5,710 nucleotides of DNA from Kiritimatiellia bacterium. Lineage in GTDB: Bacteria; Verrucomicrobiota; Kiritimatiellia; JAAZAB01. The position numbers were made by a program, and so were the translations under genes. Positions within the stretch are counted from its first letter, which is position 1. Every line of letters begins with the position of its first letter. The DNA lies in contig JAGYMT010000144.1 of assembly GCA_018400335.1 (NCBI GenBank), positions 1-5,710 of the forward strand. The letters are read 5' to 3'. The notes below the pieces were generated by a model. That model was not told where the DNA came from. It did not search any database and saw only the letters and a list, made by a program, of their open reading frames with translations. Below are positions 1 through 5,710 of this stretch, in pieces.

Positions 1-83
1 ATAAATGAATAACGTATTGGAGGAATTGGGGACGCGTCTAAACTTTCAACAAATAAAATCGCTGCATTGTCGTCTGAAGGGAC

Positions 84-139
84 GGGAATGCTGGGATATT
101 GGAATACTGGAATAGTGGAATGTTGGAATAGTGGAATTA
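84..139 (+). repeat. 8-bp tandem repeat, seven units, consensus TGGAATAN
   Basis: Seven consecutive 8-bp units can be read without gaps: GGGAATGC, TGGGATAT, TGGAATAC, TGGAATAG, TGGAATGT, TGGAATAG, TGGAATTA. The core TGGAAT is exact in the last five units and the first two are degenerate. A partly matching stretch, with an indel, continues to about 150. The motif reappears in reverse orientation at 172-186. Because 8 is not a multiple of 3, coding for a repeated peptide is unlikely. Similar GGAAT-type arrays recur in intergenic DNA of many environmental bacterial genomes (recalled, not searched). The function is unknown. Confidence 0.8.
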
Positions 140-171
140 TGAGAATGAGACTTCTTTCCCTGCCTCGTTGC

Positions 172-186
172 TCCATCATTCCAATT
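172..186 (-). repeat. Inverted fragment of the 8-bp TGGAATNN motif
   Basis: Read on the minus strand this segment is AATTGGAATGATGGA, which is one full TGGAATGA unit followed by the start of another. It lies opposite in orientation to the array at 84-139. The two could pair over about 7 bp (123-129 with 178-184), but the loop would be about 48 nt, so a functional hairpin is doubtful. Confidence 0.45.
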
Positions 187-279
187 CAGGTCAAGCACAG
201 GCCAGGATAGCACAAGAAGTTGAAGATCAGCGCGTTTTCCGTTGACACAGAAAGACGGAGTCTTCATATTCGAATGGCT

Positions 280-342
280 TCGCCACCCCTCCCCCCAGCC
301 TGCGGCGGGCAAGCCCCTGCCCTCTCCCAAGGGGAGAGGGTG
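280..342. repeat. C-rich/G-rich dispersed-repeat-like segment with hairpin
   Basis: The segment starts with long C runs (CACCCCTCCCCCC), passes through a GCCTGCGGCGGGC stretch and ends in a perfect inverted repeat. That repeat is CCCTCTCCC at 320-328 and GGGAGAGGG at 332-340, around a 3-nt loop (AAG). The 9-bp, mostly G-C stem should fold strongly in RNA or single-stranded DNA. No T run follows directly, as the nearest one begins about 25 nt later at 366, so it is not a standard intrinsic terminator. Translated on the minus strand it gives a peptide of the HPLPLGEG type, often annotated as spurious proteins in repeat-rich bacterial genomes (recalled). It is probably a REP-like or MITE-like dispersed repeat. 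The left boundary is approximate. Confidence 0.55.
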
Positions 343-377
343 CTCGGTTAACGCGCAACGAACCGTTTTCTTTTTTT

Positions 378-395
378 TGTCGGTGTTTCCCGACA
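378..395 (+). repeat. Small hairpin before the DUF2400 gene
   Basis: TGTCGG at 378-383 pairs perfectly with CCGACA at 390-395 around a 6-nt loop. An almost pure T run (366-378) comes before the stem instead of after it, so on neither strand does the layout match an intrinsic terminator. It ends 17 bp before the TTG start at 413 and could affect translation of that gene. No function can be assigned. Confidence 0.4.
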
Positions 396-412
396 TGAGG
401 TACTGAGACCGC

Positions 413-1204
413 TTGATTATCGCCAAGGCAAAGCTGGAGCGACTCTACCGGCGCTATAACAAGCGCAAGTATGTCTCGCCCGATCCCCTTCAGTGTCTGT
501 ACCGCTATCCGGCCGTGCAGGACAGGGAAATCGCCGCGCTCATTGCCGCCTCTCTCGCTTACGGACGCGTTGCGCAGATCATCAAGAGCGTAGAAACGGT
601 GCTTGGCGTCATGGGCCGTTCGCCCCGCGAGTTTCTCCTGCGCGCACAGCGCGGACAAATCGAAAGCGCCTTTGCCGGGTTCAGCCATCGCTTCACCACG
701 GGACCCGAGCTCGTCGCCTTCCTTACCGGAATCGCCGGAGCGGTTCGGGAGCACGGTTCGTTGAACGAACTATTCGTCGCCAACCTCGCGCCCGCGGATG
801 AAGACGTGCGGGCCGCGCTGCCCCGGTTCGTCGAGAGCCTGCGCAAAAGTGACATCGGGAACTGCAGCCTCCTGCCCTGTCCGGACAAGGGCAGCGCCTG
901 CAAGCGCCTGCACCTCTTCCTGCGGTGGATGGTTCGGACGGACGCGGTGGACCCGGGCGGATGGGTGGGCGTGCCCCGCGCCAAGCTCATCGTGCCGCTG
1001 GATACCCACCTGGCCCGCATCGCGTGCGGACTCGGGCTTACGAAAAGGGCATCGCCGGATGCCGTGATGGCGCTGGAAATAACTCGGGCCTTCCGTTCAA
1101 TTGTCCCCGACGACCCGGTGAGATATGATTTCACCCTCACCCGTTTCGGAATACGAGGAGAGATGAAAGCCGACTCCCTTTTTCGGGAACTCGCCTGCGA
1201 TTGA
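413..1204 (+). CDS. TIGR02757/DUF2400 family protein, putative HhH-GPD-like
   Basis: This 263-residue protein matches the uncharacterised DUF2400/TIGR02757 family along its whole length and has the usual size. Family landmarks are LYRRYN near the N-terminus, QDREIAALIAASLAYGR (36-52), SACKRLHLFLRWMVR (161-175), a DAVDPGGW stretch (177-184), VPLDTHLARI (194-203) and DPVRYDFTLTRFGI near the end. LDTH resembles the (V/L)DTH motif holding the catalytic Asp of helix-hairpin-helix DNA glycosylases. Lys164 and Asp197 lie 33 residues apart, close to the Lys/Asp spacing I recall for archaeal AGOG glycosylase. A DNA repair role is therefore inference. There is no signal peptide or membrane segment. The TTG start is the only usable one near the conserved N-terminus, since an in-frame stop lies at 404-406. 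A weak TGAGG at 396-400 may be the ribosome binding site. The next gene lies 96 bp downstream on the same strand. Confidence 0.88.
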   Translation: MIIAKAKLERLYRRYNKRKYVSPDPLQCLYRYPAVQDREIAALIAASLAYGRVAQIIKSVETVLGVMGRSPREFLLRAQRGQIESAFAGFSHRFTTGPELVAFLTGIAGAVREHGSLNELFVANLAPADEDVRAALPRFVESLRKSDIGNCSLLPCPDKGSACKRLHLFLRWMVRTDAVDPGGWVGVPRAKLIVPLDTHLARIACGLGLTKRASPDAVMALEITRAFRSIVPDDPVRYDFTLTRFGIRGEMKADSLFRELACD

Positions 1205-1249
1205 CGGAACGGGACAAATCTTCTTCGCTTGGCTTTCCGGAGGGAATGT

Positions 1250-1261
1250 GACAATATTGTC
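1250..1261. promoter_or_regulatory. Perfect 12-bp palindrome, possible operator
   Basis: GACAATATTGTC is fully self-complementary and lies in the 96-bp gap between the DUF2400 gene and the ADH synthase gene, about 40 bp before the latter's start codon. A dyad at this position could bind a dimeric regulator. The flanking bases do not extend the symmetry, and I found no convincing -35/-10 pair to anchor it, so a chance palindrome remains possible. Confidence 0.3.
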
Positions 1262-1286
1262 CGGGTTGAAATTTTTACAGTGAAAC

Positions 1287-1292
1287 GGAGGA
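1287..1292 (+). promoter_or_regulatory. Shine-Dalgarno site of the ADH synthase gene
   Basis: GGAGGA sits 8 nt before the ATG at 1301. It decides the start: the reading frame is open further upstream to about 1229, but those 24 extra residues have no counterpart in the family and no ribosome binding site. Confidence 0.85.
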
Positions 1293-1300
1293 ATTATTTC

Positions 1301-2101
1301 ATGAACGGCAAGGTCATCAGGATGGAGAGAATCATCAACCGTGACACGGCAAAGACCGTGATAGTACCGATGGACCACGGCGTTACAGTGGGGCCTATCC
1401 AGGGCATCGAGGACATGAGGGACATGGTCAACGCCGTGGCGGAAGGCGGCGCCAACGCGGTTCTCGGACACCTGGGCCTGCCGCTCCACGGGCATCGCCG
1501 GCATGGAAAGGACGTGGGGTTGATTCTCCACCTGTCCGGCAGCACTTTATGGAGCCCCGACCCCAACGCCAAGGTGCTCGTGAACAGCGTTGAAAACGCG
1601 CTCCGGTTCGGCGCTGACGCCGTGAGCGTGCACATCAACATCGGAGCGGAGAACGAGGCTGAGATGTTAAAGGACCTCGGCGAGGTTTCGGTGAAGTGCA
1701 TAGACTGGGGCATGCCGCTGCTCGCCATGATGTACACGCGCGGAAAGAAATTCAAGTCGGAATCCGATCCGGAAGGAATCAAGCACGCGGCGCGCATAGC
1801 GGCCGAGCTCGGCGCAGACATCGTGAAGGTCATGTACACCGGTTCAGCGCAGAGTTTCAAAAAGGTTGTCGCCGGCTGCCCCATCCCCGTTGTAATCGCC
1901 GGCGGCGAAAAGGTTAAGGACGAGGCGGCTATTTTCAAGATGGTGCGCGAGGCTCTGGATGTCGGCGCAAGCGGTGTGGCTGTTGGGCGGAATGCGTTCG
2001 GGCACAAACACCCGGCGAGAATGGTCCGCGCCATTTCCGCGCTCGTGCACGAGAAAGCATCCGTTAAAACTGCTTTCAAGATCCTCGCAATGGCGCCGTG
2101 A
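1301..2101 (+). CDS. aroA': 2-amino-3,7-dideoxy-D-threo-hept-6-ulosonate (ADH) synthase
   Basis: This 266-residue class I aldolase belongs to the DeoC/FbaB (beta/alpha)8 group. Characterised archaeal relatives (MJ0400) join L-aspartate 4-semialdehyde to 6-deoxy-5-ketofructose 1-phosphate, giving ADH, the precursor of 3-dehydroquinate in DAHP-independent aromatic amino acid synthesis. Visible motifs are VPMDHGVT with Asp25, HLSGST (77-82), ADAVSVHINIG (105-115), AMMYTRG with Tyr145 and ADIVKVMYTG with Lys176, the expected Schiff-base lysine. Asp25/Tyr145/Lys176 are offset by exactly 8 from Asp33/Tyr153/Lys184 of MJ0400 as I recall them. The phosphate site is likely IAGGEK (199-204) and AVGRN (227-231). 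It should be a soluble cytoplasmic enzyme. The related GriI-type enzymes of aminohydroxybenzoate synthesis are an alternative, since substrate choice cannot be read here. Dehydroquinate synthase II is not adjacent. The stop lies 25 bp from the convergent recN stop. Confidence 0.9.
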   Translation: MNGKVIRMERIINRDTAKTVIVPMDHGVTVGPIQGIEDMRDMVNAVAEGGANAVLGHLGLPLHGHRRHGKDVGLILHLSGSTLWSPDPNAKVLVNSVENALRFGADAVSVHINIGAENEAEMLKDLGEVSVKCIDWGMPLLAMMYTRGKKFKSESDPEGIKHAARIAAELGADIVKVMYTGSAQSFKKVVAGCPIPVVIAGGEKVKDEAAIFKMVREALDVGASGVAVGRNAFGHKHPARMVRAISALVHEKASVKTAFKILAMAP

Positions 2102-2126
2102 GGCAAACAGCGGACACGGCAGACAA

Positions 2127-3806
2127 TCAAGCATCCGGGACGACAGCCTTCTCGAGCAGTTCCCTGGCGTGCCGAAGCGCCACTGCGGTGGAATCGCGGC
2201 CGCCGAGCATTCTCGCTATTTCCTCCACACGCGCGTCGTCCTCCACCGGGCTGATGGCGGTGACCGTCCGCCCCTTGCTCTCCGCCTTGGAAACCGAGAA
2301 ATGGGACGTTCCATGAACCGCGACCTGCGGCAGATGCGTGATGCAGATGAGCTGCCGCCGCGCGGCAAGGCCGGCCAGCTTCAGCCCCACCGAGCGCGCT
2401 GTAGTGCCGCCGATATTCATGTCAATCTCGTCGAAAACGAGGGTGGGCACCCTGTCATGACTTGCCAGCACGCTCTTGAGCGCCAACATGACCCTCGAAA
2501 TCTCGCCGCTCGATGCGATCACGCGCAGCGGCCGGGCGGCCTCGCCCTTGTTCGGAGCGAACTGAAAATCAACTTCGTCCATGCCGGAGCGGCTTGGTTC
2601 CGCTTCGCCAACCGCGACATCGAACGCGCCCTGCCCGAACCCCAGGGCGCGCACCTCGCGGGCGACTGCGCCGGAAAGCCGCTTCGCGGCCGCCCTTCTC
2701 AGCTCGCCCAGTTTTGCGCCCTTCTTATGCATCGCTTTCAGGGCGGCGGCAAGATCGGCCTCGATTTCCCTGATCCTTTCTCCGCGGGCAAGCAGTTCGC
2801 CAAGCGCCTCCCCGGACCGTGCCAGGTGCGCCAGCACATCCTCAACCGTATTCCCGTATTTTCTCTTCATCTTCCTGTAAACGGCCAGACGCTCGTCAAG
2901 CCACTGCAGGCGGGCGGGATCCTGGTCAAGCCCCTGCACGAACCCGGAAATCTCGGCGGCGAGCTCCTGAATCTGCACCGCGACCGACCTCGCCTCATCC
3001 TTCCAGGCCTGCGCCTTGCCGGTGAGCGGGCCGAGCTCGCCGAGCGACTGCTGGACCGTCACCATTCTTGAGAAAGCGGACGCCTCATCCTCCGTCAGCG
3101 CGCCGCTGGCGGCCTGGGCAAGCTCGATGATGCGCTGCGCGTTGCCGAGCACGGTCTGCTCCCTAAGCACCGCTTCCTCCTCGTCCGGCTGGAGCCCGGC
3201 GGCCTCAATCTCCTTCACCTGGAATTCCAGCGTCTCAATGCGCCGCGCGGCCTCATCCTCGCCCCCGGCCAGCAGTTCTTCCTTTCTCTTCTCGAGTCCG
3301 CGCGCCGCCGCGTGGGATTCGGCGAAGGAAGCACGCTCCTTTTCCAGCCCCGCGTAATCATCGAGCGCCTGGAGCTGGAATTCCTTCTTGATAAGCGACT
3401 GATGCTCGTGCGGACCGTGAATATCCACAAGGAGATCCCCTATCCTCTTGAGCGACTGCAGGGTAAGGTTCGAGTCGTTGACCAGCGTCCGGCCCGCGCC
3501 TGATGCGCTTATCATTCTGCGGATTATCAGCTCACCGTTCTCGCACGGCTGCAACCCCTGTTCATCCAGTATGGCATCAATGGGCGACGGATCGCGCAAT
3601 CGGAAGGCCGCTTCTACCGAGCAGGAATCCTCGCCCGACCTGATCATCTCCTTCCCGGCCCTGTCGCCAAGCGTCAAGCCGAGCGCGCCTATCAGAATGG
3701 ACTTGCCGGCGCCCGTCTCGCCGGTTATGACGTTCAAGCCGGGTCCGAATTCAATCCTGACGTTTTCAACGACGGCAAGATTTTTTATCTGCAGTGATTG
3801 GATCAT
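2127..3806 (-). CDS. recN: DNA repair protein RecN
   Basis: RecN is an SMC-like ATPase of double-strand break repair that gathers DNA ends for RecA-dependent recombination in the cytoplasm. The 559-residue length is normal for the family. The N-terminal half of the ATPase head opens with SLQIKNLAVVENV and has Walker A GETGAGKS (29-36). The family motif DIHGPHEHQSLI lies at 128-139. A Glu/Lys/Ala-rich region from about 150 to 380 fits the antiparallel coiled coil. The C-terminal half has the ABC signature ASSGEISRVMLALK (431-444), Walker B TLVFDEID (455-462) and the THLPQVA switch (490-496). All catalytic elements are intact. The ATG lies 6 bp after the trmB stop without a clear Shine-Dalgarno, so translation is probably coupled to trmB. 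I see no LexA-like box directly upstream, so SOS control is not supported here. It is the last gene of the minus-strand operon. Confidence 0.97.
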   Translation of the reverse strand: MIQSLQIKNLAVVENVRIEFGPGLNVITGETGAGKSILIGALGLTLGDRAGKEMIRSGEDSCSVEAAFRLRDPSPIDAILDEQGLQPCENGELIIRRMISASGAGRTLVNDSNLTLQSLKRIGDLLVDIHGPHEHQSLIKKEFQLQALDDYAGLEKERASFAESHAAARGLEKRKEELLAGGEDEAARRIETLEFQVKEIEAAGLQPDEEEAVLREQTVLGNAQRIIELAQAASGALTEDEASAFSRMVTVQQSLGELGPLTGKAQAWKDEARSVAVQIQELAAEISGFVQGLDQDPARLQWLDERLAVYRKMKRKYGNTVEDVLAHLARSGEALGELLARGERIREIEADLAAALKAMHKKGAKLGELRRAAAKRLSGAVAREVRALGFGQGAFDVAVGEAEPSRSGMDEVDFQFAPNKGEAARPLRVIASSGEISRVMLALKSVLASHDRVPTLVFDEIDMNIGGTTARSVGLKLAGLAARRQLICITHLPQVAVHGTSHFSVSKAESKGRTVTAISPVEDDARVEEIARMLGGRDSTAVALRHARELLEKAVVPDA

Positions 3807-3812
3807 GGCCGG

Positions 3813-4454
3813 TCAATATAGACGATCCGCCTGCCGCTCTCCAGCAGAATCTTGCCCGATTTTCTCAAACGAGCATGAATGGATGGGCGCATTCAGGCCG
3901 TTGAACACAAGTTCGAACTCCGTGCGCTCCCCGTCGCCGGGCGCGAAGGGCGGCGCCGGAGCGAACCGCGGATCGGAAAAGAGAATGCCTGATATCCCTT
4001 CGAAGTATTCCGCGTGATCCGTCGCCACGTGGATCGTGCCGCGCGCCGCCAGCGTCCGCGCCAGGGAATCCGTGAAGGAAGCATCGAACAGGCGCCTGTG
4101 ATGGTGCCGCCTCTTCGGCCATGGGTCCGGAAAGAAAAGATAGCAGGCTGAAAGAGAACATGGAGGAAGGAGCCGGGAGACAATGTCCTCCGCCTCGGCT
4201 CGAATGAGACGAATGTTCGTCGCCCCGGCGCGAAGCGCCTTTCGCTCGACCTTCATTATGCGGGATTGCTTCTTGTCGATACCGATGAAGCAGGTCCCGG
4301 GATGGGCCAGAGCGCGGGCAACCAGGAAGCCACCCTTTCCGCACCCGATGTCGAGATCAACACACGCCGGACGCTTTCCGAACACCTCCGCGAGGTTCAG
4401 CTCGCCGGGCCGCCCGGAGACGTCAATGCGCAGACTATCCGGATTATCGTTCAT
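3813..4454 (-). CDS. trmB: tRNA (guanine(46)-N7)-methyltransferase TrmB
   Basis: TrmB uses S-adenosylmethionine to methylate N7 of G46 in the tRNA variable loop. The 213-residue length is typical of bacterial single-domain TrmB. Rossmann-fold motifs appear in order: DIGCGKG (35-41, the SAM-binding loop), FIGIDKK (56-62) and AEAED (86-90). Then come the family hallmark FFPDPWPKRRHHHRR (107-121), ATDHAEY (144-150) and RTEFE (177-181), matching the usual C-terminal T-x-(Y/F)-E motif. The protein continues about 32 residues past that motif, a tail with no recognisable function. The ATG lies 16 bp after the amidase stop and the stop 6 bp before recN, which supports one transcript. No strong Shine-Dalgarno precedes the start. 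The protein should be cytoplasmic and soluble. Confidence 0.96.
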   Translation of the reverse strand: MNDNPDSLRIDVSGRPGELNLAEVFGKRPACVDLDIGCGKGGFLVARALAHPGTCFIGIDKKQSRIMKVERKALRAGATNIRLIRAEAEDIVSRLLPPCSLSACYLFFPDPWPKRRHHHRRLFDASFTDSLARTLAARGTIHVATDHAEYFEGISGILFSDPRFAPAPPFAPGDGERTEFELVFNGLNAPIHSCSFEKIGQDSAGERQADRLY

Positions 4455-4470
4455 TGTGTACGGAAGTGAT

Positions 4471-5496
4471 TTACCTTGCAGAGGATGCCGACTTGGCGGT
4501 CTTGATGTACTCCATGATGCCGGTGGCGATGCCGGAGGCCACGCTGTCCCTATACGACCTCGTCAGCATCTTCTCCTCTTCCCCCTTATTGGACACGAAG
4601 CCGCATTCAACGAGCACAGCGGGGCACGGCGCATCCTTGAGTACATCAAACCTGGCCCGCCTTACACCCCGGTCCGCGCAAAGAGTGCTCGCGAGCATTT
4701 CCTTTTGCACGTAATAGGCGAGAAGCAGGTTTGCGCGGTCATGACGATTGCCGGAAAAGGAGTTCTTATTCACATTGCCGGCGGTTGATGAGTAGCCCGC
4801 GGCGGGCATGATATAGGTCTCAATCCCGTGCGCCCTGGAATTGTGCGCGGCATTGACATGAATGCTCACGAACAGATCAGCCTTCCACTCTCTGGCCTTT
4901 GCCGGCCTCGATGCGAGGCTCATTCCAATATCGGAGTCGCGCGTGAGGCGAACGTTCACTCCGGAAGCACGCAGTTTATCCCTTACGCGATCGGCGATAT
5001 CGAGCACCACCTTCTTCTCATAGACGCGGCGCCTGCCTATGGCGCCGGTGTCGTCTCCGCCGTGTCCGGGATCCAGCACCACCGTCGAAAACCCGGCACC
5101 GGCGAGGGCATTCTCCGCCCGCAGGAGAGGATCTATCACCTTTGTCACGTCCTCGGTCTCAACGGTCCATCCGTTCTTGTCCTGGAGCACCGCGCCGTTC
5201 ATCCATATCAGCGTCCCATTGAACCACAGTTTGCGCGAATTAGTCTCGAAAGCCACAGTGCTGTACACGCTCTTGAACGTTATGATGCGGTCCGCCTTGG
5301 ACGGAGCCGGGAAACCGTACCGGGCACCGACGATGTTCAGGGGCTGCCGCATGATGGGCGAGCGAGCGCCGCCGGCCCGCTGCGCGCGTGCGGGTGGAAG
5401 CAGCACAAACAGCATAGCCAGCGCGGCAAGAGCCGCACACGCCGGGCGCCATGATTGACCGGCTGCGCGAAATGATCTTTCCTCTTCTGTATTCAT
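4471..5496 (-). CDS. N-acetylmuramoyl-L-alanine amidase, secreted (Amidase_3)
   Basis: This zinc hydrolase cleaves the amide bond between N-acetylmuramic acid and L-alanine in peptidoglycan, outside the cytoplasmic membrane. From the ATG at 5496 it has 341 residues. A Sec signal peptide is visible: a charged start, the hydrophobic stretch ACAALAALAMLFVLLPP (19-35) and a likely cleavage after ARA (36-38). Residues about 65-125 form a small beta-rich region with FNGTLIWMNG, resembling copper amine oxidase-like stalk domains; this assignment is tentative. The C-terminal Amidase_3 domain keeps its zinc ligands His145 (DPGHGG), Glu160 (YEKK) and His213 (SIHVNA), and catalytic Glu297 (VECGFVSN). 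A GTG at 5517 would add seven residues. Neither start has a good ribosome binding site, and I prefer the ATG. It heads the probable operon with trmB and recN. There is no SH3 or LysM domain, and no LytR or EnvC partner nearby. Confidence 0.93.
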   Translation of the reverse strand: MNTEEERSFRAAGQSWRPACAALAALAMLFVLLPPARAQRAGGARSPIMRQPLNIVGARYGFPAPSKADRIITFKSVYSTVAFETNSRKLWFNGTLIWMNGAVLQDKNGWTVETEDVTKVIDPLLRAENALAGAGFSTVVLDPGHGGDDTGAIGRRRVYEKKVVLDIADRVRDKLRASGVNVRLTRDSDIGMSLASRPAKAREWKADLFVSIHVNAAHNSRAHGIETYIMPAAGYSSTAGNVNKNSFSGNRHDRANLLLAYYVQKEMLASTLCADRGVRRARFDVLKDAPCPAVLVECGFVSNKGEEEKMLTRSYRDSVASGIATGIMEYIKTAKSASSAR

Positions 5497-5679
5497 AAAC
5501 TCTTGAAGCCCGGACACCTGCGCAACAGCAACAAGAACGATCCGATTTCAGAACATCTCACGCGGATTAATGACGCCCTCAACCGCAAGACCCGTTGTTA
5601 AGTGTTAATTCCATGCTCGTCCCTAATCCCTACGCCCGACGCGCGCCCCTGCTCTCCGCGCCCGAAATTCATGCGAAAG

Positions 5680-5706
5680 ATTGTCAGAACGTCCCGGAGA
5701 TGTCAA
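5680..5706 (-). promoter_or_regulatory. Weak sigma70-like promoter candidate for the amidase operon
   Basis: On the minus strand a perfect TTGACA (5706-5701) is followed after 15 bp by GACAAT (5685-5680), which matches the -10 consensus at four of six positions. The spacer is shorter than the optimal 17 bp, and the resulting leader to the amidase start would be about 175 nt. Of the sites I looked at upstream of the operon it is the best placed, but the evidence is thin. Confidence 0.22.
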
Positions 5707-5710
5707 GTGA

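Larger units (their letters stand above)
1..412. other. Gene-free left flank made of repeat-like segments
   Basis: I support no gene in this stretch. Open frames cross it on the minus strand, but their translations are low-complexity products of the repeats (runs rich in Ser-Ile-Pro and in Pro-Leu-Gly-Glu-Gly) and look like no protein family. Contents in order: a short AT-rich segment; an 8-bp tandem array; a unique-looking stretch around 140-280 containing one inverted copy of the array motif; a C-rich then G-rich segment with a perfect hairpin; a T-rich run at 366-378; and a small hairpin just before the next gene. The base composition is lower in GC than in the genes to the right. This pattern suggests an intergenic site that collects dispersed repeats. 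Confidence 0.7.

Noticed and set aside
46..426. Minus-strand open frame of 126 codons in the left flank
   Set aside because: Its translation is the tandem array and the C-rich repeat read as protein. It matches no family and has a composition set by the repeats, so it is a spurious frame.
1229..1300. Possible N-terminal extension of the ADH synthase
   Set aside because: The extra residues lack family similarity, and the GGAGGA at 1287-1292 points clearly to the ATG at 1301.
2095..2120. Inverted repeat GCCGTG/CACGGC in the convergent gap between the ADH synthase gene and recN
   Set aside because: The stem is only 6 bp with a 14-nt loop, it overlaps the stop codon, and no T run follows on either strand. 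It is not enough for a terminator call.
1959..3071. Long plus-strand open frame of 370 codons
   Set aside because: It runs antisense through recN and overlaps the end of the ADH synthase gene. The recN frame has all family motifs, and this one has none.
5503..5601. Plus-strand frame of 32 codons from a TTG, ending in a TAA at 5599
   Set aside because: It is short, uses a weak start with no ribosome binding site, overlaps the amidase start on the other strand, and matches nothing I recognise.
5671..5710. ATG with an open plus-strand frame to the window edge
   Set aside because: Only 13 codons are visible and there is no Shine-Dalgarno. It cannot be told from chance without sequence to the right.
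1..5710. Novel defence, CRISPR, retron or biosynthetic system
   Set aside because: All large open frames with credible protein character belong to known housekeeping or metabolic families. There are no spaced direct repeats, reverse transcriptases, nucleases or toxin-antitoxin pairs.

Overview
The window looks like ordinary bacterial chromosome, GC-rich by eye in the genes and more AT-rich at the left edge. RecN, TrmB and a secreted zinc amidase for peptidoglycan make it bacterial. The signal peptide and periplasm-type amidase fit an envelope with an accessible murein layer, probably diderm. The archaeal-type ADH synthase and the DUF2400/TIGR02757 protein are sporadic in bacteria (deltaproteobacteria, spirochaetes, Bacteroidota and several uncultured phyla, from memory). 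I cannot name the lineage from these genes alone.

Layout. Positions 1-412 hold no convincing gene. They are a patchwork of repeat-like DNA: an 8-bp tandem array (84-139), a fragment of the same motif in inverted orientation (172-186), a C-rich/G-rich segment with a strong hairpin (about 280-342) and a second small hairpin (378-395). Two plus-strand genes follow: a DUF2400 protein (413-1204) with a TTG start, and a 2-amino-3,7-dideoxy-D-threo-hept-6-ulosonate (ADH) synthase (1301-2101) with a good ribosome binding site and a 12-bp palindrome upstream. A convergent minus-strand cluster meets them after only 25 bp. In transcription order it is an N-acetylmuramoyl-L-alanine amidase (5496 to 4471), trmB (4454 to 3813) and recN (3806 to 2127), with gaps of 16 and 6 bp, so probably one operon. 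The last 200 bp hold the leader of that operon and a weak promoter candidate, with no supported gene.

How the genes work together. The minus-strand operon mixes unrelated housekeeping jobs: cell-wall hydrolysis, tRNA m7G46 modification and double-strand break repair. The ADH synthase is the first enzyme of the alternative, DAHP-independent entry to the shikimate pathway, or of an aminohydroxybenzoate-type branch. Its usual partner, dehydroquinate synthase II, is not in the window. The DUF2400 protein carries a Lys and an Asp in a pattern suggestive of helix-hairpin-helix DNA glycosylases; this is inference. I found no defence system, CRISPR array, RNA gene or intact mobile element. The least conventional items are the left-edge repeats, the DUF2400 protein and the archaeal-type aromatic entry enzyme.
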